Assembly: GCF_030209445.1 (NCBI RefSeq)
Contig: NZ_JARVSD010000016.1
Location: forward strand, 248,001-312,000
From: Promicromonospora sp. MEB111
Lineage (GTDB): Bacteria > Actinomycetota > Actinomycetes > Actinomycetales > Cellulomonadaceae
Length of the DNA stretch: 64,000 nt
Direction: 5' to 3'
Shown here: positions 8,449-16,774 of the stretch, in pieces
How the letters are laid out: each line of letters begins with the position of its first letter
Numbering within the stretch: position 1 is the first letter of the stretch
Translations under genes and position numbers: made by a program
Notes under the pieces: generated by a model
The model's database searches: none
What the model was told of the DNA's origin: nothing
What the model saw: the letters and a program-made list of their open reading frames with translations, nothing else

Positions 8449-10020
8449 ATGCGCGTCGTCGTCGTGGGTGCCACCGGGAACGTCGGGACGGCGCTGCTGC
8501 GCGCCCTGCACGCCGAGCCGCGGGTCACGTCGCTGCTGGGGATCGCCCGGCGGCTGCCGGACCGGGCCGCGGAGCCGTACCGGCACGCGGGGTGGGCCGC
8601 GGTCGACGTCGGCTCCGAGGACACCGACGAGACCGTGGTCGCGCGGCTCGCCGACCAGTTCGGCGGGGCGGACGCCGTGGTCCACCTGGCCTGGCTGACC
8701 CAGCCCAACCGCGAGCGCGAGCTGCTGCGCCGCACCAACGTGGAGGGCACCCGCCGGGTGGCCGAGGCCGTGGCGCGGGCGGGGGTGCCGCACCTGGTGG
8801 TCGCCTCGTCGGTGGGCGCGTACTCCCCCGTGGGCGACGACGCGCCGCGCCGCGAGGACTGGCCCGTCCGTGGCACCCCCACGTCGCACTACAGCGTCGA
8901 CAAGGCCGCGCAGGAGCGGGTGCTCGACGAGCTCGAGGCCGCGCACCCCGACGTCGTGGTGGCCCGGCTGCGGACCGCACTGGTCTTCCAGGCGTGCGCC
9001 GCCCCGTCGATCGCGCGCGCCTTCCTCGGGCCGCTGGTGCCGGTGCGGCTGCTGCGCCGGGGGCGGCTGCCCGCGCTGCCGCTGCCCGCCGGGCTGCGGC
9101 TGCAGGCGGTGCACGCCGACGACGTCGCCGACGCCTACCGGCGCGTGGTGGTCGAGCGGGCCGCCGGAGCGTTCAACGTCGCTGCCCGGGACGTGCTGCA
9201 CGGCACGGACCTCGCACGGATCGTGGACCACGGACGCCTGGTCGAGATGCCGCCCGGCGCCGTCCGCGGCGCCCTGGCCGCCGCGTACGCCGCGCACACG
9301 GTGCCCGCGGACCCGGGCTGGCTGGACATGGCGCTGTCCGCGCCGGTGCTGGACGCCGCGCGGATCCGGACCGAGCTGGGCTGGGAACCGCGCCGGACGG
9401 CGGCGGAAGCCGTCGAGGACCTGCTGGACGGCATGGCCGTGGGGCAGGGCATGGGCTCGGCGCCGCTGCGTCCGGCGAGCCCACGGCCCCCGGGCGAGTG
9501 GGCTGGGCCGCGGATCCCCGACTCGATGGACCACTACCTCTTCGGCCTCTACCTCTCGGACCACTTCACCGGCGCGACGGCGGGCCTGGAACGCCTGGAG
9601 CTGATGACCCGCACGTCCGAGGACACGCCGTTCTACGCGGAGCTGGCCGAGGCGACCGAGCAGCTCCGGGCCGAGCGGGAGCTCTACCGCGACCTGCTGG
9701 CCGCCCTGGGCGTGCCGCGCCGCCGGCACCGCCAGGCCGCGGCGTGGCTGGGCGAGAAGGCCGGGCGGCTCAAGCTCAACGGCCGGATCACGGACCGGTC
9801 GCCGATGACGGCGGTGCTGGAGGCGGAGCTCATGCGGTCGGCGGTGCTGGGCAAGATCGGCGGCTGGCAGACGCTGCGGGAGCACGCCGCCGACGTCGGC
9901 CTGGACCCGGCGCGGCTCGACGAGCTCATCGCGCAGGCACGCCGTCAGATCGACCTGTTCGACCGATACCACGCCTGGGCGCGTGAACGGGCGTTCCGGA
10001 CGGCGGCCTGGGAGCGCTAG
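8449..10020 (+). CDS. NAD-dependent epimerase/SDR fused to a helical C-terminal domain
   Basis: The 523-residue product starts MRVVVVGATGNVG, a Rossmann glycine motif at residues 6-13. The extended-SDR catalytic pair is in TSHYSVDKAAQE (Tyr and Lys). This domain ends near residue 335 (ELGWEPRRTAAEAVEDLLDG). A Pro-rich linker leads to about 165 residues of mainly helical sequence (MDHYLFGLYLSDHFTGATAG onward) that I do not recognise with certainty; it is reminiscent of ferritin-like four-helix bundles. GACGGT, 6 bases before the ATG, may be a leaderless -10. The stop overlaps the stop of the convergent YihY gene. Confidence 0.75.
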   Translation: MRVVVVGATGNVGTALLRALHAEPRVTSLLGIARRLPDRAAEPYRHAGWAAVDVGSEDTDETVVARLADQFGGADAVVHLAWLTQPNRERELLRRTNVEGTRRVAEAVARAGVPHLVVASSVGAYSPVGDDAPRREDWPVRGTPTSHYSVDKAAQERVLDELEAAHPDVVVARLRTALVFQACAAPSIARAFLGPLVPVRLLRRGRLPALPLPAGLRLQAVHADDVADAYRRVVVERAAGAFNVAARDVLHGTDLARIVDHGRLVEMPPGAVRGALAAAYAAHTVPADPGWLDMALSAPVLDAARIRTELGWEPRRTAAEAVEDLLDGMAVGQGMGSAPLRPASPRPPGEWAGPRIPDSMDHYLFGLYLSDHFTGATAGLERLELMTRTSEDTPFYAELAEATEQLRAERELYRDLLAALGVPRRRHRQAAAWLGEKAGRLKLNGRITDRSPMTAVLEAELMRSAVLGKIGGWQTLREHAADVGLDPARLDELIAQARRQIDLFDRYHAWARERAFRTAAWER

Positions 10021-11111
10021 CCCTCGGTCTCGTCCGCGGCATCCTCCCGCGCCGCATCCTCCCGTGCCGCCGCGACCCGGATCTCGCGGCCCCGCTCGAC
10101 CTCGCGCAGGTGCTTCGCCTGGCGCTTCTCGCTCGCCCGCGCGTCCTTGGGCGGGAGCTGCACGCTCTCCTCGGCGGCGATGCCGCCCTGGAGCTCGCGC
10201 CCGCGTTCGAGCTCCGCGTCCAGCTCGGCGCCGAACAGCAGCGCGAGGTTGGTGATCCAGAGCCACAGCAGGAACACGATGATCCCGGCCAGCGAGCCGT
10301 AGGTCGCGTCATAGCCGGCGAAGGTCGCGACGTAGAAGCCGAACGCGGCGGAGGCGAGCACCCACGACAGGATCGCGACGAACGCCCCGACGCTGATCCA
10401 GCGCATCTTCGGTTGCCGCACGTTCGGCGTGACGTGGTACAGGATCGCGACCAGCACGATGACCAGCGCCAGCACGACCGGCCACTTGGCGATGTTCCAC
10501 ACCGTGACGGACGTCGAGCCCAGGCCCACGGCGTCGCCCACCGCCCGGGCCAGGGGCCCGCTCAGCACGAGCGCCGCGACGATCAGGGCCGCCGTGACCA
10601 CGGCGACCAGCGTGACCAGCAGCATCACCGGGCGCAGCTTCCAGACGGGGCGGCCCTCGTCGATCCCGTAGATCCGGTTCATCGCCCGTCCGAAGGCGCC
10701 GACGTACCCCGACGCCGACCACAGGGCCAGGGCGACACCGAGCACGAGGGTGAGCCCGGCCCGCCCGCCGCCCGCCGCGGCGTTCTGGACGAGCGGCTCG
10801 ACGATCGCCAGCACGTCCGGCGGCACCACGCCGTCGACCGTGTCGAGCACGCGCTCGACCGCCTGGCCGCCGTCCCCCACGAGCCCGAGCACCGAGACCA
10901 GGGCGAGCAGGGCCGGCGCCGCGGCGAGCACCGCGTAGTACGTCAGTGCCGCGGCCAGGTCCAGGCACTCGTCGCGGGTGAACTGCCGCACGGTGTTGCG
11001 CGCGACGTACTTCCAGGTGCCGCGGTGCAGGTCCGGCGGGGCGTCCGGTTTGCGCCGGTCGTCCGGCGCCGGTGCCTCCACGCGCGCTGACGAGTCGTCG
11101 ATGTCGGCCAT
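10017..11111 (-). CDS. YihY/BrkB-family membrane protein
   Basis: The 364-residue protein has six predicted helices and the family pattern LDLAAALTYYAVLAAAPALLALVSVLGLVG near the N-terminus. GSLAGIIVFLLWLWITNLALLFGAELDAELER comes near the C-terminus. A charged tail with AAREDA repeats follows. The start at 11111 is chosen because AAGGGGGAG lies just upstream; the frame continues to 11189 without such a site. Family members were once called ribonuclease BN, which is a misnomer; their function is not settled. Confidence 0.85.
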   Translation of the reverse strand: MADIDDSSARVEAPAPDDRRKPDAPPDLHRGTWKYVARNTVRQFTRDECLDLAAALTYYAVLAAAPALLALVSVLGLVGDGGQAVERVLDTVDGVVPPDVLAIVEPLVQNAAAGGGRAGLTLVLGVALALWSASGYVGAFGRAMNRIYGIDEGRPVWKLRPVMLLVTLVAVVTAALIVAALVLSGPLARAVGDAVGLGSTSVTVWNIAKWPVVLALVIVLVAILYHVTPNVRQPKMRWISVGAFVAILSWVLASAAFGFYVATFAGYDATYGSLAGIIVFLLWLWITNLALLFGAELDAELERGRELQGGIAAEESVQLPPKDARASEKRQAKHLREVERGREIRVAAAREDAAREDAADETEG

Positions 11112-11282
11112 GCCCGCTCCCCCTTCGACCTCGAACCAACCTAGGCCGACGGCCGCCACTCGCAACCCGGGGTTCACCAGCCCCTTCACCGCCCGGACTG
11201 TCCGAATCGCCCGAACCGGCGTAGGGTGAATCGCTCGGAGTCATGAAGCGGCTCCCGATCCGGACGGATCTGGGAGGTCCCT

Positions 11283-12074
11283 GTGTCCTTGATCGAACAG
11301 CCCCGCACGACCGCCCTGAGCAACAACCAGAACGACCGCTCGGCGATCTCCGCGGAATTCTCGCCGGCCGACCTCATGCGCACGATGGGTCTCGGCACCA
11401 ATCTTCTGGTCGGCACCTACCGCGTCGAGCTCTCCTCCGGGATCTGGTGGTGGTCGGACGAGGTCTACACCATGCACGGCTGGAAGCGGGACGAGATCGA
11501 GCCGGGGCTCGACGCGCTGCGCTCCCGCAAGCACCCGGACGACCGGAGCCGGGTGGTCCGCGCCGCCAGCCAGGCGCTGCGGGTGGGCCGGCCCTTCGCG
11601 TGCGCGCACCGCATCGTGGACCGTAACGGTCGCACCAGGTCGGTGGTGGTGACCGGCCAGGGCAGCCAGAGCGGCAGCAGCAGCTCGCCCGAGCTGGTCG
11701 GCTACGTCGTGGACGTCACGCCCGTGCAGAAGGAGGCGCTGGACCGGGAGGCGGACGGCGCCGTGAACCGCGCCTTCGTCAGCCAGGCGGCGATCGAGCA
11801 GGCCAAGGGCGTCATCGCGGCGGTGCGGGGCGTCGACGAGAACGCGGCCATGGAGATCCTGGTCGACGTCGCGCGCAAGGCGGACGTCTCGCTGCGGCTG
11901 GCCGCCGACCAGGTCATGGCTGCCCTGCGGGCCGACAACGAGAAGACCGGCGTGACCCAGGCGGCGCTCAGGCGCGCGCTCGACGTCGTCCACCCGGTGG
12001 GCCGGCCGCGCGGCCACGACGCGCTGCTGACCCGGCGGCCGCGTCGCACGGACACGCGCCGCCGGGACAACTGA
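11283..12074 (+). CDS. PAS-ANTAR RNA-binding antitermination regulator
   Basis: In the 263-residue product, residues about 40-150 form a PAS-type sensor domain (GTYRVELSSGIWWWSDEVYTMHGW). Residues about 165-225 form an ANTAR domain (SQAAIEQAKGVIAAVRGVDENAAMEILVDVARKADVSL). ANTAR proteins bind paired RNA hairpins and prevent early termination. The GTG start follows GGGAGG. No partner kinase lies beside it, so the signal is probably sensed by its own PAS domain. The basic tail is low complexity. Confidence 0.85.
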   Translation: MSLIEQPRTTALSNNQNDRSAISAEFSPADLMRTMGLGTNLLVGTYRVELSSGIWWWSDEVYTMHGWKRDEIEPGLDALRSRKHPDDRSRVVRAASQALRVGRPFACAHRIVDRNGRTRSVVVTGQGSQSGSSSSPELVGYVVDVTPVQKEALDREADGAVNRAFVSQAAIEQAKGVIAAVRGVDENAAMEILVDVARKADVSLRLAADQVMAALRADNEKTGVTQAALRRALDVVHPVGRPRGHDALLTRRPRRTDTRRRDN

Positions 12075-12093
12075 CCGGGACGGCTGAGCGGCG

Positions 12094-13848
12094 TCAGCCG
12101 CGTCCGCCGGACGCCGGCCGCGAGAAGGTGGGCAGGGTGAAGGACGGCTCGCCCGGCGTCAGCTCCGTGGTGTACGCCGCGAGGTAGGAGTCCAGCCAGA
12201 CGGCGCGCCCGCCCTCGGTGGGCACGTCGCCGGCCGGGTCGTCCACCGCGAGCTCCAGGCGGGCGTCCCGGACCCGGATGGTCTGGCCCGACGGCGTGTC
12301 CACCCACGAGCCGGACTGGATCGAGCCGATCTCCACGGCCAGCCGGTGGCCGGCGGCCAGGGTCCAGTCGGTCGACTCGAGGTCGAGGGCCACCCGGCCC
12401 GGGTCGATGACGGCGGCCTGCTCGACGAACGGCACGGCCGTCCCGTCCGGGGCGACGTCGTGCAGCTCGACCAGCACGTTGCCGGTGCCCCGCACGTCCA
12501 GCGACACCTTCGGGGTGCCGACGACGCGGGTGTCCCGCTCGACGGGCTCGGACCACGTCAGGAAGCTCGACCGGGCGCCGTCCTGCTCCTCGTCCGGGCC
12601 GCCGTCGTCCACGTACGCGCCGCCGCCGAGCGCGACCCGTGCGGTCCGGTCGGCGGCCGGCCACGTGTCCTCGGCGCGCCAGGCGCCGGTGCTGTCCTGG
12701 ACCGAGAACGCCGGGTATTCCGTCGTCGGCCCGGTGCCCTTGAGGTGCTCGTCGTAGAAGGCGCCGATCTCGTCGAACCAGCCCTCGCGCCCCATCTTCC
12801 ACGTGCCGTCCTCGGTGCGGTCGTTGCCCCGGACGTGATCCCACGGGCCGAGCCAGCCGCGCTGCGGGCCGTCGTGGTTGGCGAGGTACTCGGCCATGCC
12901 CTCGGGCCGGGTGTTCCACTCTAGGAAGCCCTGGGTGACGAACAGCGGGGTGTCGCTCCCCTTCGCGTGCTTCGCCAGGTCCCGGTCCTGCCAGTAGCTC
13001 GTGGCCGGGTCAGCCTTCAGGTTGTTCAGCGTGTTGGCCGCGAGGCACTCGGGGTGCGCCAGCTCGTACCGGGAGTTCTTCACGTAGCGCTCGTCGTCGT
13101 CCGCCATCTGCGGCAGCTGGGCGATCGTGTTGTACGTGCTCGGGGCGATGATCCCCTCCTGACGCGGTACGCCGTTGGACCGGATGCGGTCGTACATGTC
13201 CCAGATGGGCTCCTGCGCGACGACGGCCTTGAGCGCGTCCTGGTCCAGGTTGTTGCCGATCAGGCCGGTGACGGCGTCGTACGACTTGCCGTACATGCCC
13301 ACCGCCCCGGTGGACCACGACTGGTCGGCGGCCCAGTCGATCGCGGCGGCGACGTCGGCCTGCTCGCCGGGGCCCGCGAAGTCGATGCAGCCGGTCGAGC
13401 CGCCGTAGCCCCGGGTGTCCACCAGGACCAGGGCGTAGCCGCGGTCGAACAGGTCGATGCCCTCGACCAGGTCGCCGAACCGGTCGGACGGGCCGGTGTG
13501 CGCGTGGCCCTCCTCGGAGATCTCGCCCGAGTGCCCGAAGTACGAGCCGGCCGACAGGATCACCGGCACCCGCTCACCCTTCTCCAGCCCCTCCGGCAGC
13601 AGGACGTCGGCGTGCAGCTCGACGTCGGAACCGTCCGAGGACGGGAAGTAGTGCTGCGTCCAGGCGGCGCCCTCGGGGACGCGGTCGTTCTCCTCGTGCG
13701 TCACCGGGCGGTCGGCGGTGGCGACGGCGGCGGGCTCGTCCGACGCCTTCTGCGACGTCGCCGTGGCGACCGGGACGGTGACCGCGCCCGTCAGGGCGAC
13801 GGCGGCGAGGGCTGAGACGGTCGTGACTGCGGCGCGTGAGCTGTGCAC
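12094..13848 (-). CDS. Secreted S15-family CocE/X-Pro dipeptidyl-peptidase-like hydrolase
   Basis: The 584-residue protein has a signal peptide (to about residue 33). An S15 alpha/beta-hydrolase domain follows, with nucleophile S189 in GMYGKSYDAVTG, DTRGYGGSTGC upstream of it, and a His in LGPWDHVRGN. A C-terminal jelly-roll domain (about 395-560) is typical of X-Pro dipeptidyl-peptidases and cocaine esterases. The GTG start follows GGAGGAG. It is divergent from a two-component system across 289 bases that contain inverted CGTGAC half-sites, which makes it a plausible target of that system. The real substrate, peptide or ester, cannot be told from sequence. Confidence 0.85.
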   Translation of the reverse strand: MHSSRAAVTTVSALAAVALTGAVTVPVATATSQKASDEPAAVATADRPVTHEENDRVPEGAAWTQHYFPSSDGSDVELHADVLLPEGLEKGERVPVILSAGSYFGHSGEISEEGHAHTGPSDRFGDLVEGIDLFDRGYALVLVDTRGYGGSTGCIDFAGPGEQADVAAAIDWAADQSWSTGAVGMYGKSYDAVTGLIGNNLDQDALKAVVAQEPIWDMYDRIRSNGVPRQEGIIAPSTYNTIAQLPQMADDDERYVKNSRYELAHPECLAANTLNNLKADPATSYWQDRDLAKHAKGSDTPLFVTQGFLEWNTRPEGMAEYLANHDGPQRGWLGPWDHVRGNDRTEDGTWKMGREGWFDEIGAFYDEHLKGTGPTTEYPAFSVQDSTGAWRAEDTWPAADRTARVALGGGAYVDDGGPDEEQDGARSSFLTWSEPVERDTRVVGTPKVSLDVRGTGNVLVELHDVAPDGTAVPFVEQAAVIDPGRVALDLESTDWTLAAGHRLAVEIGSIQSGSWVDTPSGQTIRVRDARLELAVDDPAGDVPTEGGRAVWLDSYLAAYTTELTPGEPSFTLPTFSRPASGGRG

Positions 13849-13940
13849 GTGCTCCTCCAGTGTTGGGGTGGCTGCGTCGTGGGTGAGATGCCTGTGGCTC
13901 GATCACACCCGAACGTTCACCCGCCCGGCAGTGGGACGAC

Positions 13941-13991
13941 GTCACGGGCCGGTCGTGACATTCGTCGGGGGCGGCCGTGACGCAGCGTCAC
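13941..13991. promoter_or_regulatory. Two inverted repeats of CGTGAC half-sites between the S15 gene and the two-component system
   Basis: GTCACG-N7-CGTGAC covers 13941-13959 and GTGACG-CAG-CGTCAC covers 13977-13991, giving four half-sites in 51 bases within the divergent gap 13849-14137. NarL/FixJ-type regulators bind such short inverted repeats, so this may be the site of the adjacent response regulator. The rest of the gap shows no gene. Confidence 0.45.
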
Positions 13992-14137
13992 TGGTGAGGT
14001 CGGCGTCGGGCACGAATACTGGGTCCCGCGCGACTCTTCCTGCCTGACCCGTTCCCGCCCGACCCGTTCCCCGCGCGACCCGGAGTTCCCATGGAGACCA
14101 AGCCCGCGAGCGAGCGCCACCTGCCGGGTACCGACCG

Positions 14138-15295
14138 TTGAGGCCCGGACGAACCGCCCTGTCCGAGCACAACGAGGCCTCCCAGGGGAGGCTCCGCCGG
14201 CTCAACCTGGTGCTGCAGGTGCCGCCCGTCGCGCTGGCGGGGGCGGTGCTCGTCGCGTTCGACCACGACAACCTGTGGGGCACGGTCGCCCTGGTCGTGG
14301 GGGTGGCGGTCGCGGTCGTGGCCATGGAGCGGTGGACGGCGGACGACCTCGCGCGGGTCGCCGTGCCCTGCCTGGCCGCCGGCGCCGTGGTGTGGCTGTT
14401 CGGCGCGCTCGTGACGGGCAGCAGCACGGCGTTCTACGGCATCGGCGTCGTGGGCTCCCTCGTGGTGCCGCAGCTCCCGCGGCGCCGGGTCGCCGCGCTG
14501 CTCGGGCTGGTCGTCCTCATCGCGGCTGCGAGCGCGAGCCGGCTGCTGGTGACCCAGGACGACGACGTCGGGGACCTGATCGCCTACGTGCTGGTCCCGA
14601 CCGGCGTCTTCGTGCTGGCCACCGCCCTGCTGTACGGCAACCAGCGGTACCTCGACCTCATGAAGGAGACGCGCGACCGCGAGGCGGAGCTCGCCGTGGC
14701 GCAGGAACGGATCCGGTTCGCGAGCGACCTGCACGACATCCAGGGCCACACCCTGCACGTGGTGAAGCTGAAGACCGTGCTGGCCCAGAAGCTGGTGCAC
14801 GGCGACGCCGACCGGGCACAGGAGGAGCTGCGCGAGATCCACGCCCTGGTCGCCGACACGATCGCGCAGACCAAGGACCTGGCGCACGCGCAGCGCCGGC
14901 TCAACCTGTCGGCCGAGCTGGAGAACGCGAAGAACCTGTTCGAGGCCGCGGGCATCGACGTCCGCGTCGACCGCGTGGCCGAGGCCGACCCACGGACCGC
15001 CGAGCTGCTCGGCCAGGTGCTGCGCGAGACGACCACCAACATCCTGCGGCACGCGCAGGCCTCGCTGGTGCGGATCACGCTGTCCGGCTCGGGCATCGAC
15101 ATCGTCAACGACGGCGTCCGGGACGGGCCGCTGCCCGCGCTCAGCGGGCTGTCCGCCCTGCGGCAGCGCGTCGCCGAGGACGGCGGCGAGCTGACGGTGG
15201 AGCAGGGCGCCGGACGGTTCCGGACCGCGGCCGGGTTCCCGCGGGCCGGCGCGACCCCCGCGCCGGAAGTGAAAGCACTGGAGGGCAGCCGATGA
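14138..15295 (+). CDS. DesK-type sensor histidine kinase
   Basis: The 385-residue protein has five to six transmembrane helices in residues 20-168. The HisKA_3 dimerisation box ERIRFASDLHDIQGHTLHVV has phospho-acceptor H199. The ATPase domain includes QVLRETTTNILRHAQA (N box), but its glycine boxes look shortened. The TTG at 14138 is the most upstream in-frame start and has a poor ribosome site; a GTG near 14209 is an alternative. The stop overlaps the regulator start (ATGA). Family members often sense membrane state. Confidence 0.85.
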   Translation: MRPGRTALSEHNEASQGRLRRLNLVLQVPPVALAGAVLVAFDHDNLWGTVALVVGVAVAVVAMERWTADDLARVAVPCLAAGAVVWLFGALVTGSSTAFYGIGVVGSLVVPQLPRRRVAALLGLVVLIAAASASRLLVTQDDDVGDLIAYVLVPTGVFVLATALLYGNQRYLDLMKETRDREAELAVAQERIRFASDLHDIQGHTLHVVKLKTVLAQKLVHGDADRAQEELREIHALVADTIAQTKDLAHAQRRLNLSAELENAKNLFEAAGIDVRVDRVAEADPRTAELLGQVLRETTTNILRHAQASLVRITLSGSGIDIVNDGVRDGPLPALSGLSALRQRVAEDGGELTVEQGAGRFRTAAGFPRAGATPAPEVKALEGSR

Positions 15296-15894
15296 CCACG
15301 GTGGTACTGGCCGACGACGAGGCCCTGCTGCGTAAGGCCCTGGCCGCGCTGCTCCCCCTCGAGGGCGACATCACGGTTCTGGCCGAGGCCGAGAACGGTG
15401 CCACCGCCGTCGAGGCCACGCTCCTGCACCGGCCCGACGTCCTCGTGATCGACCTGGAGATGCCAGGGGTGGACGGGCTCGGCGCCGTCGCGCAGATCCG
15501 CGCCGCGCGGCCGGACCAGGTGATCCTCATGCTCACCCGCCACGCCCGGCCGGGGGTGCTGCGCAAGGCGCTGCGGCTCGGCGTCCAGGGCTTCGTCAGC
15601 AAGTCCGCGGAGCCGGCGCACATCACGCAGGTCATCGCGGCGCTGCACGAGGGCAAGCGCTGGATCGACCCGGACGTCTCGGCGCTCGCCGTCATCGACG
15701 ACTGCCCGCTCACGGAGCGGGAGGTCGACGTCCTGCGGGTGACGAGCAAGGGCTACTCGGTCGCCGAGATCGCCGCCCAGCTCCACCTCGCGGAGGGCAC
15801 GGTGCGCAACTACCTCTCGAACGCGATGCAGAAGACCCAGACCCGGACCCGGCACGAGGCGGCGCGGTACGCACGGGAGCACGACTGGTTGTAG
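15292..15894 (+). CDS. NarL/FixJ (DesR-like) response regulator
   Basis: In the 200-residue product, the receiver domain has acidic residues D8/D9, phospho-acceptor D54 (VLVIDLEMPGVDG) and the K in GFVSKSAEP. A LuxR-type helix-turn-helix (LTEREVDVLRVTSKGYSVAEIAAQLHLAEGTVRNYLS) follows. It overlaps its kinase by four bases. Likely targets are its own promoter region and the divergent S15 gene. Confidence 0.9.
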   Translation: MTTVVLADDEALLRKALAALLPLEGDITVLAEAENGATAVEATLLHRPDVLVIDLEMPGVDGLGAVAQIRAARPDQVILMLTRHARPGVLRKALRLGVQGFVSKSAEPAHITQVIAALHEGKRWIDPDVSALAVIDDCPLTEREVDVLRVTSKGYSVAEIAAQLHLAEGTVRNYLSNAMQKTQTRTRHEAARYAREHDWL

Positions 15895-16097
15895 GGGTGG
15901 CCGGCTGGTCGGGATGGCTGGCTGGTCCGGGTGGCTGGTCGTGGGGCGCGTCGATCCGGGTCGAGGACGGGCGGTTCACAGAGGTGGGGGTCCGGCGTGG
16001 TCGGGCGTGGTCGAGGTGAGGCGGGGGCGAACTGGCGGGCGGCGATGCCGTGACGCCGTGACGCGCACTGGCACGCGTCCGTGGGGCCGGCAGCGCA

Positions 16098-16174
16098 GAA
16101 GTGCGCCTCTACCCAGTCATCAGGCCCGGACCTACAGTGTTTCCGGGCCCGATGACTGGGTAGAACCGCACCTC
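16098..16174. repeat. Long hairpin element, family A copy 2
   Basis: This copy has the core CTACCCAGTCATC, GGCCCGGA, a variable loop, CCGGGCCC and GATGACTGGGTAGA, flanked by GTGCG-like and CGCAC ends. The arms have two mismatches over 21 bases. The inner GGCCCGGA/CCGGGCC pairing is better preserved than in the copy at 3784. Confidence 0.8.
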
Positions 16175-16203
16175 CCGGGCCGGCGCCAACCCCCGCAACA
16201 GAG

Positions 16204-16259
16204 ACCGGCCACCGAGCATCGAGCATCGAGCACCGGCCACCGGCCACCGGCCACCGAGC
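16204..16259. repeat. Heptanucleotide tandem repeat, eight units
   Basis: Eight consecutive 7-base units fit ACCGGCC, ACCGAGC or ATCGAGC. The unit length is constant while two positions vary. It lies between two hairpin copies in non-coding DNA, so copy number is free to change. Confidence 0.75.
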
Positions 16260-16326
16260 AGGGTGCCAACGGCCGATGCACATCGCATCCCGGAACCGGA
16301 CGGAGTTTCGTGGAGTCAGCGGCCGG

Positions 16327-16403
16327 GAAGTGCGTTTCTACCCAGTCGTAAGGCCCGGATCTACGGTGACTTCTGGGCCTGATGACTGGGTACAACCGCA
16401 CTT
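16327..16403. repeat. Long hairpin element, family A copy 3
   Basis: This copy has GAAGTGCGTTTCTACCCAGT on the left and GATGACTGGGTACAACCGCA on the right, with internal GGCCCGGA and GGGCC segments. It is the most diverged copy, with several unpaired arm positions, but the block order matches the other two. It lies 152 bases after copy 2 in the same orientation. Confidence 0.78.
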
Positions 16404-16762
16404 TGCCCGGGGCGACACCGACCTCGCACGAGGCACGAGGCACTGGACAGGCGCGCACCGTACGGGCTGGCACACGGGCGTTGAGCAGGCTGTCATGGCC
16501 CGCTCCCGAATGGCCATGACAGGAGCTCGTCCCGGGCTCGCTGGCAGACAGGCCGCACGAGCAGATGACGCGCCAGAGCAGTCGCTCGCCGACGGCCCAG
16601 CCGGTTGCGGACCCGACCGACTCGGCCCGGCCCGAGCGCCCGGAGGTTACCCGAGTCGGACTCAATGAGGCGTGCATCCACAGGGCCGCGAACGAGGCGG
16701 ACGTCGATTTCCGCTGATGGCAGATGGGGTCGGTTCGGCGAGCGATGCGAACGCGTGTGTCA

Positions 16763-16768
16763 TAGGTT
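16763..16768 (+). promoter_or_regulatory. -10 box for a leaderless DUF222-HNH transcript
   Basis: TAGGTT ends 6 bases before the ATG at 16775 and no ribosome site is present, which fits transcription starting at the start codon. Confidence 0.5.
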
Positions 16769-16774
16769 GATGGC

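Larger units (their letters stand above)
15895..16774. other. 880-base gene-free stretch holding repeats
   Basis: No frame here has a convincing start, domain or ribosome site. It starts with degenerate GGCTGGTC-like repeats (15897-15942), then has hairpin copies at 16098-16174 and 16327-16403 and a heptanucleotide tandem repeat at 16204-16259. The repeat load and lack of genes suggest a decayed or insertion-prone site next to the DUF222-HNH gene. Confidence 0.6.

Noticed and set aside
7689-8882. Longer 397-residue form of the alpha/beta-hydrolase
   Set aside because: The extension would be antisense to the SDR start and has no homology; MNRSRGPGRS at 8393 gives a normal length.
15914-16351. 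145-residue plus-strand frame in the repeat-rich gap
   Set aside because: Its sequence is made of hairpin and heptanucleotide repeats and has no domain or credible start.
16098-16403. Insertion sequence bounded by the two hairpins
   Set aside because: Only about 150 bases lie between the copies, with no transposase frame and no target-site duplication that I can see.
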